Shown in pieces: positions 42,670 to 51,751 of a stretch of 64,000 nucleotides of DNA. This stretch comes from Capsulimonadaceae bacterium (lineage in GTDB: Bacteria; Armatimonadota; Armatimonadia; Armatimonadales; Capsulimonadaceae), in the NCBI GenBank assembly GCA_031292625.1, contig JARLGU010000041.1:1-64000 (forward strand), in the 5' to 3' direction. The notes under the pieces are model-generated. The model had not been told where the DNA came from and did no database searches. It saw only the letters and a list, made by a program, of their open reading frames with translations. Position 1 is the first letter of the stretch, and every line of letters begins with the position of its first letter. Both the position numbers and the translations under genes were made by a program.

Positions 42670-44346
42670 TCAGCGGACAAGATTCGGGTCTTCACGGCCT
42701 GGCGCGTTGGGGATGTTGCTTTTCCAAATTGGGTTCGGCTTGGTCCGGCGGACGCCTGGCGGAAGGCGCAGCCAAATGGGGCCGGACCGGGCCGCCGGAA
42801 AGACCTCGACCCAGTACGGACTGTTGTGGAGGACATAGTAGATTTCAGGGAACGAGTGGTCGATCGACCTGGGGACCTTTCCGATGTAGCAGTTCACCTT
42901 GGCCAGATCGATCTGCCCCTGCGGCGTCATCGAATTGATCCCCGAACACATTGCTTGTACGCTATCCGGATAGGCATTGAGCGCATCGACGGCAAGAAGC
43001 GGGCCATGTTCAAAGCGCCATTCGAGATACGACGCATTGTCGTAGTCGTTGAGAACGTTGTCGGTAACGTGATGGGCAAGGATCCAATCGGCGTCGGCCG
43101 TTGGAAGCGCCTCCGATGCGGCAAGCTTAACGAAACGTCCGTTTCCGGATGGCCAGAATGTGACGATCCACGCCGCGAGGATTAAAGCGCAAAACATCGC
43201 GGCGACGAAGCGCGGAGCCCCCGCTGATCCCGGTGCGGAGTTTGAGCGCGGCCAATCCTCGAGCTTCTGTCGCAGTAGAAGAAGCGTAGGCGCGAGATTG
43301 TTGCCAAGTACCCACACGCACGTCAGGCCGACGAAATACATATAGCGCCGATAACGGAACACCTCGAATAGAAGCGCCGCCAGGATGATTATGTCAACCG
43401 CGCTACGACGAGGGTTTCTAATAAGCGCCGCAATCGAAAGAAGTGTGAGGATCCCGAGATAAGTCAAATCCATGGGGTCGAGCCATGGCGCTCCGATGAG
43501 CGGATACCATTCGATGATTTGTGAGAATGTTTGGCTCTGAATCGCAAGCAAAACCTTCCAGAGATGGTAGCCGTAAGGGTTGATCAACGAGCAAGCGATA
43601 GCAATGCCCGCGGCGCATGCGAGCAGTTGGGTAGGGACGGTCCAACGCCGATCGATGAACGACGCGATTGCGCCGAGGAGAAGGATCAACAAGCCGAATG
43701 CAAACATGCCGTGAAGGTTGACCCACAAAATAACGAGGGCCGCGATCGATAAGGCCACTTTGCAGATTGTTGCGCGAAGAAGACTGTCGGTCCGCTCAGC
43801 GCGGATTCGGTCGATCGTGACGAGGAGGAGGACATAGAGCAGCGCACTGAGCATCTCCGCTCGCGGCTGGAAGCGCACGTGAGATCCGATGACCGCGAGG
43901 CCGAAGACGAGAAGCGCACCGGGGCCCAGCAGCCCTTTTGAACGCCAATCGCACCAAAGAACTGCAAACGCGGCCATGGCGGTTATCGCTGTCGCGATAA
44001 GCATGGCGCTCGATGCGGCCTCGTCCGATTTCCCCTTGATTAGCTCGTAGATCAGGATCTCGGTTAACCAGGAGTGGGCGATCCACGGATTGTGGGCGGT
44101 CCAGAGAAAGAGGGTGTGGGTGGGAACGCAGCGATGCTCTACAATCCAACGACCGACAGCCGCATGAGCCCAGAAGTCGAACGAACCGACAGGTTGCCAG
44201 CTCACGGCGAAGATAAGCAGCGCGATCGGCGCAAATAAGAGCGCGGCGCGCCAGGCAGGCATTGGCGCTAGCGCAGCTTGCGATAACGCCGGATCGAGCG
44301 CGTTCTGATTGGATGACGCCGGCGTCGAATCGTTGTCAGGTAACAT
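42670..44346 (-). CDS. Polytopic membrane protein, GT-C glycosyltransferase-like
   Basis: About 558 residues, around 11-12 membrane helices, then a soluble C-terminal domain from about residue 430. SWQPVGSFDFWAHAAVGRWI places an Asp and His in the first periplasmic loop, like GT-C family transferases. The C-terminal part (VLNDYDNASYLEWRFEHGPL) resembles the globular tail seen in such proteins. ATG 44346 was chosen; an in-frame TTG at 44421 would place the N-terminus inside a repeated intergenic element. Confidence 0.7.
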   Translation of the reverse strand: MLPDNDSTPASSNQNALDPALSQAALAPMPAWRAALLFAPIALLIFAVSWQPVGSFDFWAHAAVGRWIVEHRCVPTHTLFLWTAHNPWIAHSWLTEILIYELIKGKSDEAASSAMLIATAITAMAAFAVLWCDWRSKGLLGPGALLVFGLAVIGSHVRFQPRAEMLSALLYVLLLVTIDRIRAERTDSLLRATICKVALSIAALVILWVNLHGMFAFGLLILLLGAIASFIDRRWTVPTQLLACAAGIAIACSLINPYGYHLWKVLLAIQSQTFSQIIEWYPLIGAPWLDPMDLTYLGILTLLSIAALIRNPRRSAVDIIILAALLFEVFRYRRYMYFVGLTCVWVLGNNLAPTLLLLRQKLEDWPRSNSAPGSAGAPRFVAAMFCALILAAWIVTFWPSGNGRFVKLAASEALPTADADWILAHHVTDNVLNDYDNASYLEWRFEHGPLLAVDALNAYPDSVQAMCSGINSMTPQGQIDLAKVNCYIGKVPRSIDHSFPEIYYVLHNSPYWVEVFPAARSGPIWLRLPPGVRRTKPNPIWKSNIPNAPGREDPNLVR

Positions 44347-44352
44347 GGCTCT

Positions 44353-44492
44353 TAGAAAGTGTGCAATAGATCGAAAAGCCTTGTAAGACGGCTCCCCGGC
44401 CGCCGTGGCCGTTTTTGACAAAGGGCCGTCACAGCGCTTTCACTGCTCAACAATGTGCGCTGGTATCGGACGCTAGCGGCAAAGGTCCGTAC
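44353..44492 (-). repeat. Diverged repeat, copy A (between accC and the membrane-protein gene)
   Basis: About 140 bases similar to copy B (46037-46175) in the same orientation. Shared blocks on the minus strand include CAGCGC, AACGGC and GCCGTCTT followed after one base by CAAGG. The GTCCGA block is identical in both. Copy A differs by small indels that shift the frame carried by copy B. It lies immediately upstream of the membrane-protein ATG. Confidence 0.65.
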
Positions 44493-44512
44493 GCGCGTGC
44501 AGATTCGATGTG

Positions 44513-45862
44513 CTAAGAGTCGCCCATGTGCTCGACGAGGAAGTTCGTCGACAGGTCGGCGGACTTGAACACAGGGTGATCGACGATGTCTCGAAGGAAC
44601 GCAACGTCCGTTTTGATGCCGTCGACATCGGTTTCCGAAAGCGCTCTTGCCAGCTTTGCGATCGCGGCGTTCCTATCGACATCCCACGCGATGATCTTGG
44701 CGATCATCGAATCGTAATAAGGCGGCACGTTGGCGCCGGCGTAAACATGCGTGTCGACGCGAATTCCAGGACCTCCTGGAAGCCGAAGACCTGTAATGAC
44801 GCCAGCGCTTGGGGCGAAACCGCGCTCCGGATCGCGAGCCGTAAGGCGCGCCTCGATCGCGTGCCCCGTCCATGTTATGTCACGCTGCGTCAAGCCGAGT
44901 TTCTGCCCTGCGGCAATCTTGATCTGAAGCTTTACCAGGTCCAGGTTCGTGACGACTTCAGTCACGCAATGCTCGATTTGAAGGCGCGTATTCATTTCCA
45001 TGAAGTAATACTCGCCGTTTGGCGCGTAGATAAACTCCACGGTCCCCGCATTTTGGTAGTTGACCGCTTTGGCGGCTTTTACCGCAGCCTCGCAGATCTT
45101 TCGCCGAATGCGGTCGTCAAGGTTTGGAGCGCGGCATTCTTCTAGAATCTTCTGATGCCTTGCCGTCTGAATGGAGCAGTCTCGTTCGCCAAGGTGCACG
45201 ACGTTGCCGTGTTCGTCTCCAATGATTTGCACTTCAATATGGCGCATTTGCTCGATGTGCTTTTCGATGTAGACGTCAGGATTCCCAAAGGACGCCTCCG
45301 CCTCCGCCTGCGCCATCTTGAGAGTGCTGCCGAGTTCCTCATCCTTGAACACCGTCCGAATGCCGCGGCCGCCGCCTCCTGCGCTTGCCTTGATCTTAAT
45401 CGGATACCCGATTTGGGCTGCAATGCGTTGCGCGTCCGCCTCATCCTTGACAGCTCCATCGCCCCCCGGAACAACCGGCACGCCAGCGCGCCGCATCGTG
45501 CTTTTGGCGGTGATCTTGTCGCCCATCTTTTCGATTGCCGAGGAGGACGGACCGATAAACTTTATGCCCATCGCGGTGCAGGCTTCGGCGAACGACGCTG
45601 ACTCGGCCATGAAGCCGATGCCGGGATGAAGCGCGTCGCATCCGGTGATCAGAGCGGCGCTCAGGATGTTTGGCGCATGCAGGTACGATTCTTTGCTTGG
45701 CGCGGGACCGATACAGACCGCTTCATCCGCCATGCGGACAGCGAGCGAATCTACGTCCGCTTGCGAATAAACGGCGACTGTCGGAATGCCCAGCTCTTTG
45801 CAGGCGCGGATGACGCGAACAGCGATGTCGCCGCGGTTGGCGACGAGAATTTTCTTGAACAT
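44513..45862 (-). CDS. accC: Biotin carboxylase subunit of acetyl-CoA carboxylase
   Basis: 449 residues, the normal length. FKKILVANRGDIAVRVIRAC opens the protein, ASAGGGGRGIRTVFKDEEL is the ATP-grasp Gly-rich loop, and the metal/biotin site is in FMEMNTRLQIEHCVTEVV (usually EHPVTE). It carboxylates biotin on BCCP in the first step of fatty acid synthesis. accB is not adjacent, which is unusual. TATAAT lies 5 bases before ATG 45862, so the message is probably leaderless. Confidence 0.95.
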   Translation of the reverse strand: MFKKILVANRGDIAVRVIRACKELGIPTVAVYSQADVDSLAVRMADEAVCIGPAPSKESYLHAPNILSAALITGCDALHPGIGFMAESASFAEACTAMGIKFIGPSSSAIEKMGDKITAKSTMRRAGVPVVPGGDGAVKDEADAQRIAAQIGYPIKIKASAGGGGRGIRTVFKDEELGSTLKMAQAEAEASFGNPDVYIEKHIEQMRHIEVQIIGDEHGNVVHLGERDCSIQTARHQKILEECRAPNLDDRIRRKICEAAVKAAKAVNYQNAGTVEFIYAPNGEYYFMEMNTRLQIEHCVTEVVTNLDLVKLQIKIAAGQKLGLTQRDITWTGHAIEARLTARDPERGFAPSAGVITGLRLPGGPGIRVDTHVYAGANVPPYYDSMIAKIIAWDVDRNAAIAKLARALSETDVDGIKTDVAFLRDIVDHPVFKSADLSTNFLVEHMGDS

Positions 45863-45867
45863 AAGCG

Positions 45868-45873
45868 ATTATA
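45868..45873 (-). promoter_or_regulatory. -10 box TATAAT of accC
   Basis: Perfect TATAAT on the minus strand 5 bases before ATG 45862. No ribosome site can fit between. Confidence 0.65.
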
Positions 45874-46036
45874 TCGAAAGACTGTTACAGGGCTCTGAGG
45901 AGCGCGATGATTGGCTACGCGACGATGCGTTCGACATCCGGCGGCGCCGCGTGCGACGCCAACGTGCCTGACCGCTGCAGAAGTATACCTTATACGACGC
46001 AGGGCCGCATACGGCGCGCCGCGACGGATCCCGCGT

Positions 46037-46231
46037 CTAGAGGCGCATGGAAAGAATCGAAAGACCTTGCAAGACGGCTTCGCGGTCGCCGTAGCCGTTC
46101 TTGGAATAGGGGCGGCGCATCAATTTCATGGGCGCCAATACGCGCTGCAATCGGACGTTGGCGGCAACAGGCCGCACGCGTGTTGACGCGGCCTTGTCGA
46201 TCGACTCCGTGAACGCCGATCGATTACGCAC
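46037..46231 (-). repeat. Diverged repeat, copy B, with a 64-codon open frame
   Basis: The repeat covers about 46037-46175 and is 190 bases upstream of accC, in a 435-base gap (45863-46297) with no other recognisable gene. On the minus strand it carries an open frame of 64 codons (46231-46037) ending SKNGYGDREAVLQGLSILSM and two more residues. Several differences from copy A fall on third positions of this frame (TTG/TTA, GGT/GGC, ATT/ATC, GTG/GTA). That hints it was or is coding. A structured RNA is the alternative. No family recognised. Confidence 0.5.
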
Positions 46232-46297
46232 CTTCTAACGGACGCTATGTGCGTGCGTGTCTCGATTCGCGCACCGTATAATGCGTCGGCGCTCTGG

Positions 46298-47479
46298 TTA
46301 GACGGGGAGCAGATCTTGCAGGTCCTCGTCTTCGAGATCGGGCAGAACGGACAGCGATTCTGGGGCGACGGTGTGCTTGGGTGTCGCGGCAACGGGAACT
46401 GGCCGGGTCGTCTGGGGATCTTCGGCCGAAGCGCTAATGACCTTCGCGTCAGGCGGTAAGTTAATGCCGCGAGCGGTCACTGTTTCACGGGAGATAATTC
46501 CCTGCTCCCACAGCCCTCGAATGGACTGCTCAAGCGTTTGCATGCCGATTGCGGCGTTCATCTCGATTGCCGAGCGAAGCTGGTGACTTTTGCCTTCGCG
46601 GATCATATTCCTAACGGCCGTGTTGCCGATCAATATCTCTTGTGCGGCGACCCGTCCTCCGCCAATTTTCGGCAGCAGAGTCTGGGCGACGACCCCGCGC
46701 AGCGACTCCGCAAGTTGGGTGCGAATCTGATTCTGCTGGTGCGGCGAGAAGGCATCGATAATGCGGTCGACCGTTTGCGGCGCGCTGGACGTATGGAGGG
46801 TTGCCAGCACGAGATGGCCTGTTTCAGCCGCCGTAATCGCCAGTGCGATTGTCTCGAGATCGCGCATTTCGCCGACGAGAATGATGTCAGGATCTTCGCG
46901 GAGGGCGGCACGAAGCGCGGAAGCGAACGTCTCCGTATGAACGCTCACCTCACGTTGATTTACGATACAGTTGCGATGAGGGTGGACGAACTCGATTGGA
47001 TCCTCGACAGTCAGAATGTGCGCGCGGCGCTCGGTGTTGATGATGTCGATGATCGCGGCAAGCGTGGTCGATTTCCCGCTGCCCGTGGGTCCGGTGACAA
47101 GGAGTAGACCATTCTCCTCGCGGCTGAGCCGAAGGACGGCGTCTGGCAGACCGAGCGCGGATGCCGATGGGACTTGCGACGGGATGACGCGAAACACCGC
47201 TCCCGCGCCTCGACGGCTCAGGAAATAGTTGGTTCGGAACCTGGCAAGGCCCGGCATCTCGATCGCAAAATCGACATCGTGAGTATGCTCAAAGCGTCGA
47301 CGAATGTCTGGGCTCATCTGCCCGTCGAGCATGCGCATCAGGGAGTCGCCGTCGAGGATCGGATACTCTAAGGGAACGATATGACCATTCATCCTGTAGC
47401 TGGGACGTGCGCCGGTCGTCAGGTGTAAATCGGATGCTCCGTCGTGAACGGTTTTACGCAGAAGCTCAATTAGGTCCAC
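46298..47479 (-). CDS. pilT: PilT-type twitching motility ATPase
   Basis: 393 residues. LLVTGPTGSGKSTTLAAIID is Walker A, ILTVEDPIEFVHPH the Asp box, DIILVGEMRDLETIALAITA Walker B, and GHLVLATLHTSSAPQTVDRI the His box; all are retraction ATPase signatures. It would disassemble type IV pili at the inner membrane. No other pilus gene is nearby. GTG 47479 is the start. The C-terminal 40 residues are Pro/acidic-rich and variable. Confidence 0.92.
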   Translation of the reverse strand: MDLIELLRKTVHDGASDLHLTTGARPSYRMNGHIVPLEYPILDGDSLMRMLDGQMSPDIRRRFEHTHDVDFAIEMPGLARFRTNYFLSRRGAGAVFRVIPSQVPSASALGLPDAVLRLSREENGLLLVTGPTGSGKSTTLAAIIDIINTERRAHILTVEDPIEFVHPHRNCIVNQREVSVHTETFASALRAALREDPDIILVGEMRDLETIALAITAAETGHLVLATLHTSSAPQTVDRIIDAFSPHQQNQIRTQLAESLRGVVAQTLLPKIGGGRVAAQEILIGNTAVRNMIREGKSHQLRSAIEMNAAIGMQTLEQSIRGLWEQGIISRETVTARGINLPPDAKVISASAEDPQTTRPVPVAATPKHTVAPESLSVLPDLEDEDLQDLLPV

Positions 47480-47658
47480 TTAGAAATGCCTCTATCTTAA
47501 AGGTTGCTTGCTATTGTATTTTGATATACAATTTACGCGCAAAAATGCAGCTAACGCTAGACCTATTATCGGTCGAGAATTGCTCGTAGTTTAGCGTGGA
47601 TTTCGCGATTAGACGATAAAGAGCCTGATTTTGGAAAGGATCGGGGAGGTTGATAACG

Positions 47659-48273
47659 TTAAGTAAGTTCGCGCCGCCATTCGAGAGCGGAGATCAGGGT
47701 CGCCTGGTCCGCGTAATCGAGGTCGCCGCCAGCAGGCATGCCGTGGGCAATGCGCGTGATTTTTATGGATGGATCGAGAGGCTTAATGATGTTGCGGGCC
47801 AGGTACATAGCGGTCGTATCGCCTTCAACCGTCGGGTTCGTTGCGAGAATGACCTCGCGCACGATGCCGCCAGACAGCCGGTCTTGCAATTCGGCAATGC
47901 GCAGCCGGTCCGGGCCTACGCCTTCCATGGGGGAGATAACGCCCTGCAATACGTGATAGACGCCACGGAATTCGTTGGTTTTTTCCATTGCGATCAAGTC
48001 ACGCGCCTCCGCCACGATACACATAAGCGACTGGTCGCGGCGTGGGTCGGTGCAAATGAAGCACGTATCCTGGTCGGTGAAATTGCCGCAAACGCGGCAG
48101 TACTTGATGGTGGTCCGCACATCCACGATCGCGGCGGCGAGCGCATGCGCCTCGTCCTCGGGGATCCGAAGGACATGAAAGGCCAGGCGCTGTGCGCTCT
48201 TTGGGCCGATGCCCGGCAGCTTCTCGAACTCGCCGACCAGGCGTGCCAGCGGTTTTGCGTAATGTGTGGACAT
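47659..48273 (-). CDS. recR: Recombination protein RecR
   Basis: 204 residues. The N-terminal HhH (FEKLPGIGPKSAQRLAFHVL), the four-Cys zinc finger (CRVCGNFTDQDTCFIC) and the Toprim domain (VILATNPTVEGDTTAMYLAR) are present. It loads RecA on gapped DNA with RecF/RecO. ATG 48273 is 14 bases past the ybaB stop, completing the common dnaX-ybaB-recR arrangement. Confidence 0.95.
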   Translation of the reverse strand: MSTHYAKPLARLVGEFEKLPGIGPKSAQRLAFHVLRIPEDEAHALAAAIVDVRTTIKYCRVCGNFTDQDTCFICTDPRRDQSLMCIVAEARDLIAMEKTNEFRGVYHVLQGVISPMEGVGPDRLRIAELQDRLSGGIVREVILATNPTVEGDTTAMYLARNIIKPLDPSIKITRIAHGMPAGGDLDYADQATLISALEWRRELT

Positions 48274-48287
48274 AATCAAATATAACT

Positions 48288-48632
48288 CTAGAACAGGCCG
48301 GGCGGCAGGTTCAGCCCTCCGGCCGGGATCAGCTTCTGAAGGCGCTCGGTGCGGATGGCGTTGGCCTTGTCGATCGCCTCGCGTACCGCGGTCGCAACCA
48401 GATCCTCGAGCATGACGACGTCATTGGGATCGACGACTTCCTTGGCGATCTTGATCTCGATTAGCTCCCCTTTGCCGTTGACAGCCGCGCGGACGACGCC
48501 TCCGCCCGATACAGCCTCGATCCGTTCCTTGGCGAGCTCGGCTTCCGTGACTTCCGCTTGCTTAACGGCCTGCTGCATGGCTTTCACCATACCGAGCATG
48601 TTGCCTGGTTTATTTCCGAAACCACCTTGCAT
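48288..48632 (-). CDS. ybaB: YbaB/EbfC nucleoid-associated protein
   Basis: 114 residues. NMLGMVKAMQQAVKQAEVTE and GGVVRAAVNGKGELIEIKIA are family signatures, and the Gly/Phe-rich N-terminus is usual. Binds DNA as a dimer. ATG 48632 has AAGGAG 7 bases upstream. Sits between dnaX and recR as in most bacteria. Confidence 0.95.
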   Translation of the reverse strand: MQGGFGNKPGNMLGMVKAMQQAVKQAEVTEAELAKERIEAVSGGGVVRAAVNGKGELIEIKIAKEVVDPNDVVMLEDLVATAVREAIDKANAIRTERLQKLIPAGGLNLPPGLF

Positions 48633-48671
48633 ATCGTTCTCCTTAAGGTAACTGGGGCCAATATGGTCCCA

Positions 48672-50426
48672 TTATGATTGCTGCTCTTCGATAATGCGCC
48701 CGCCGAATATTTCGATGACCTCATCCCTTAAAGGCGAGCCGTCCTCCATCGTGCGCTGAACGAAAGCCTCTGGCGGCTTTGGGGGCGGAGGCGCTGACTG
48801 CGATGCTGTTTGCTCGCCTGCGCCGCTGTCGCTCAGGACGCCCTTAACTTTGTATGTGCCGGGCTCCGCTCTGAGTACCTTGTTGATTACATCCTCGACA
48901 AACTGGCGCCGCTTCGGGTTCTCCAACATGTCGACAAATGCCTTGTTGTGAAACGCCAGCGCAATCGTAGCGCCATCCTGCCGAATGGGTCTGGCATCCG
49001 AGATGACCCGAACGCCTGAAGGCGACCGGGACTGCATCTGATTGATCACGTTCTGCCAGTGACTCCGCAGGAACTCCACCTGATCGGGCAAACCTTCCTG
49101 GTCGCCCAAGGGTTGTGGAGATGGGGCGCGTGGAGAAGGCGCATCGGCCACGGGCGAGGCAGACGGCGTGCTTGGCGTCCTCGTCATCGGCGGGGCAGCT
49201 GGCGACGGATGGGCGGGCGCTCTGGCCGGTCGCGGCACCGCGCCGGTGCGCTGCGTGGATGCGGATGCCGATGCAGATGCCGGAACGGAGACCGGAATAC
49301 TCTCCTGAGCGGCGGGCGCAGAGCCTGGCAGATCCATGAGACGCAGCAGGGTCACTTCTAGCAGAAGACGATGTTGAGTGACGAACTTTGTCTCACGCTC
49401 CGCATCCGCAAGAATTTCCATCATGCGCAAAAGTTTACCGGGCTCGAAGCGCCGAGCCTGCGATTCCAGCAAGGCGACGTCGCCAAGCACGTCGGATTCG
49501 CCTGCGACGCGTGCGCCGACGCGGATGTAAAGCAAGTCGCGGAAGCGGGACGCCAGGGTCTTAATAAACTGTCGCGTATCCTTGCCGTCCGTAAAGATGC
49601 GTTCAGCGACGACAAATGCCCGCGCCGCATCAGATTGTGCAACGGCATCGACTACATCGTCGATCACCTGGCCGTCCAGCGATCCGATTACATCCGTGAC
49701 GTCTCGCGCCGTAACGTTTTCGCGCTTGAACGCGAGAACCTGCTCCAGCAGGGAAAGGGCATCCCGGTAAGAGCCCTCCGCTGCGCGTGCAATCAAGCCG
49801 ACGGCATCCTGCGCCATCGTGACGCCTTCATAGCCGACGACTTTTTCTACTTGCGACGAGATGGTCGTTAACGAGCCTCGCTTAAAATCGAACTGCTGGC
49901 AGCGTGAGGCAATTGTAATAGGAATTGCATGCGATTCCGTGGTCGCGAGGATGAATATGACGCCCTGCGGCGGCTCCTCGAGCGTCTTGAGGAACGCATC
50001 CTTCGCGTCCGCCGACAGCTGATGGGCCTCGTCGACGATGAACGTCTTGTAGCGGTTCTCCATCGGACCGAATTGGACGTTCTCCCGGATACGCGCCATG
50101 TCGTTAACCGAGCGATTGGAGGCCGCATCCATTTCAATGACGTCCACGCACTGGCCTGCGCTGATCGTGCGGCACGGGACGCATTCGTTGCACGGTTCCG
50201 CAACGGGCGCATTGAGGACGCCATCCGGTCCGACGCAGTTCAGGCACTTGGCGAAAATGCGCGCGATCGTCGTCTTGGCGACGCCGCGTGTTCCGCAGAA
50301 CAGGTATCCGTTTGCGATCCGGCCTGCCGCCAGCGAGTTCTGCAGGGTTTGGACAACATGCTCCTGGCCCACGACATCGGCGAATCGTTGCGGACGGTAT
50401 TTTCGATAAAGGGAGATGTAGGCCAT
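48672..50426 (-). CDS. dnaX: DNA polymerase III subunit gamma/tau
   Basis: 584 residues. The clamp-loader AAA+ core spans about residues 1-240: YRKYRPQRFADVVGQEHVVQ, zinc Cys in CLNC and CNECVPC, and FIVDEAHQLSADAKDAFLKT as Walker B plus sensor. A Pro/Ala/Ser linker (residues 390-450) precedes a tau-like C-terminal domain. Oddity: Walker A reads GTRGVAKT (Ala codon GCC) rather than the usual GxxGxGKT. ATG 50426 follows TATAAT by 8 bases, suggesting a leaderless message. First gene of dnaX-ybaB-recR. Confidence 0.94.
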   Translation of the reverse strand: MAYISLYRKYRPQRFADVVGQEHVVQTLQNSLAAGRIANGYLFCGTRGVAKTTIARIFAKCLNCVGPDGVLNAPVAEPCNECVPCRTISAGQCVDVIEMDAASNRSVNDMARIRENVQFGPMENRYKTFIVDEAHQLSADAKDAFLKTLEEPPQGVIFILATTESHAIPITIASRCQQFDFKRGSLTTISSQVEKVVGYEGVTMAQDAVGLIARAAEGSYRDALSLLEQVLAFKRENVTARDVTDVIGSLDGQVIDDVVDAVAQSDAARAFVVAERIFTDGKDTRQFIKTLASRFRDLLYIRVGARVAGESDVLGDVALLESQARRFEPGKLLRMMEILADAERETKFVTQHRLLLEVTLLRLMDLPGSAPAAQESIPVSVPASASASASTQRTGAVPRPARAPAHPSPAAPPMTRTPSTPSASPVADAPSPRAPSPQPLGDQEGLPDQVEFLRSHWQNVINQMQSRSPSGVRVISDARPIRQDGATIALAFHNKAFVDMLENPKRRQFVEDVINKVLRAEPGTYKVKGVLSDSGAGEQTASQSAPPPPKPPEAFVQRTMEDGSPLRDEVIEIFGGRIIEEQQS

Positions 50427-50434
50427 GACGACCT

Positions 50435-50440
50435 ATTATA
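50435..50440 (-). promoter_or_regulatory. -10 box TATAAT of the dnaX operon
   Basis: GGTATAAT on the minus strand, TATAAT 8 bases before ATG 50426. There is no ribosome site in between and no good -35. Confidence 0.65.
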
Positions 50441-50488
50441 CCTCCGGGGCTAAACAACGCGCGAGAAGGAAATATCTCATCTAAGGCC

Positions 50489-50570
50489 TTGACAGGATAG
50501 ACGCTAATGAATTATCATCTTCTTGTATTCAACTTGTATACTACACGTATTCAAAAGCGCATGTGTATTC
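50489..50570 (+). promoter_or_regulatory. Promoter and repeated operator of the DapA-family gene
   Basis: TTGACA (50489-50494), 18 bases, TATCAT (50513-50518): a strong sigma-70 promoter with start near 50525. Overlapping the start are GTATTC-type repeats at 50526 (GTATTC), 50537 (GTATAC), 50548 (GTATTC) and 50566 (GTATTC). The first three are spaced exactly 11 bases, about one helical turn. GTATAC is itself palindromic. This looks like a repressor site placed to block initiation. Confidence 0.6.
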
Positions 50571-50666
50571 CGGCATACGTGCCGGGTTTACATCTTGTTC
50601 TACTTTGGGAGGCAGACAAAGTCTGACCTGTATGGAGCCTCCCGGAAGCAAGGAATTGAGGAAGCT

Positions 50667-51629
50667 ATGGCATATGACGGATCCGTTAGGGAACTGCGCG
50701 GAATCATCCCGCCAATGTTTACTCCGTTGAAGGGATTGGACGAACTGGACGCAGCAGGCCTTGAGCGGCTTATCGAGCATATTCTTGACGGCGGTGTACA
50801 CGGTCTGTTCATCCTCGGGACTACAGGCGAAGCGCTCAGTCTCAGTTACCGCCTACGCAGGGAGGTTATAGAGCGCACGTGCCGCCAGGTTGCCGGCCGC
50901 GTGCCAGTCCTCGTAGGGGTCACGGACACGGCAGTGGTCGAGACCGTGGAACTCGCTCGTTTTGCGGCGAAAGTGGGAGCGGACGCCCTGGTGGTTGCCG
51001 CGCCGCCATATTATCCGGTTACGCAGGGGGAGATGCTGAACTACGTCGAGTATCTTGCTCGCGAACTTCCGCTTCCAACATTTCTTTATAACATGCCGAG
51101 CCATACGAAATTCCAGTTCGAGCCGGAGACGGTTCGGAGCGCGATGCGGCTTGATAAAATCGTCGGCATTAAGGATAGCTCTGGCGATATGGGCTATTTT
51201 CACAACCTTTTGACTCTACTTGACGAGCGTCCGGACTTCAACGTGCTGATCGGACCGGAGGCGCTTCTCGGCGAGTCGGTTATGATGGGCGGACACGGAG
51301 GGGTCTGCGGGGGCGCGAATCTCTTTCCGCGTCTCTTCGTGGCCATGTACGATGCTGCGGCCGGCCGAAATATTCCAAATGTACTTGAACTGCAAAAGAA
51401 GATTGTGCTCCTGTCAAGAAGCCTGTATCAGATAGGCAATGCCTCGTCGTCCTTGCTTATGGGGCTTTCGGCGGCCCTAAGCTGTCTGGGAATCTGCAAT
51501 GATGAGCTTGCGCTTCCATACAGCCGGCTTTCTGATCAGAAGCGCGAGGAAATCAGACGTAATCTCGACATGCTGCGCGACGAAGGTCTTGGATCGCCCA
51601 ATCGCATCCCGGAACTTGCCGCGGTTTAA
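50667..51629 (+). CDS. DapA/NanA-family aldolase (dihydrodipicolinate synthase-like)
   Basis: About 320 residues, a TIM-barrel class I aldolase. The Schiff-base Lys is in KIVGIKDSSGDM, the Tyr in FLYNMPSHT, and GLFILGTTGEALSLSYRLRR is the family's GTTGE block. ATG 50667 starts the family sequence with GAGGA just upstream. Because it stands alone behind what looks like a regulated promoter, a catabolic lyase (sugar acid, sialic acid-like or hydroxyproline pathway) is more likely than lysine synthesis. Substrate undetermined. Confidence 0.82.
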   Translation: MAYDGSVRELRGIIPPMFTPLKGLDELDAAGLERLIEHILDGGVHGLFILGTTGEALSLSYRLRREVIERTCRQVAGRVPVLVGVTDTAVVETVELARFAAKVGADALVVAAPPYYPVTQGEMLNYVEYLARELPLPTFLYNMPSHTKFQFEPETVRSAMRLDKIVGIKDSSGDMGYFHNLLTLLDERPDFNVLIGPEALLGESVMMGGHGGVCGGANLFPRLFVAMYDAAAGRNIPNVLELQKKIVLLSRSLYQIGNASSSLLMGLSAALSCLGICNDELALPYSRLSDQKREEIRRNLDMLRDEGLGSPNRIPELAAV

Positions 51630-51643
51630 CCTTCGTTGATACG

Positions 51644-51674
51644 GCCGCTCGCCAGACTCGTCCCCGCGAGCGGC
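51644..51674 (+). terminator. Possible terminator hairpin after the DapA-family gene
   Basis: Perfect 9-bp stem GCCGCTCGC (51644-51652) / GCGAGCGGC (51666-51674) with a 13-base loop, starting 15 bases after the stop. Only TTCCCC follows, so a T-run is lacking. Confidence 0.45.
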
Positions 51675-51751
51675 TTCCCCTGGACTATATCAATTAGCCC
51701 CTCCGGCGCCCTCAGTTCGCATGCGCGAGCTTCGCAGGGTACTATTTCTCC

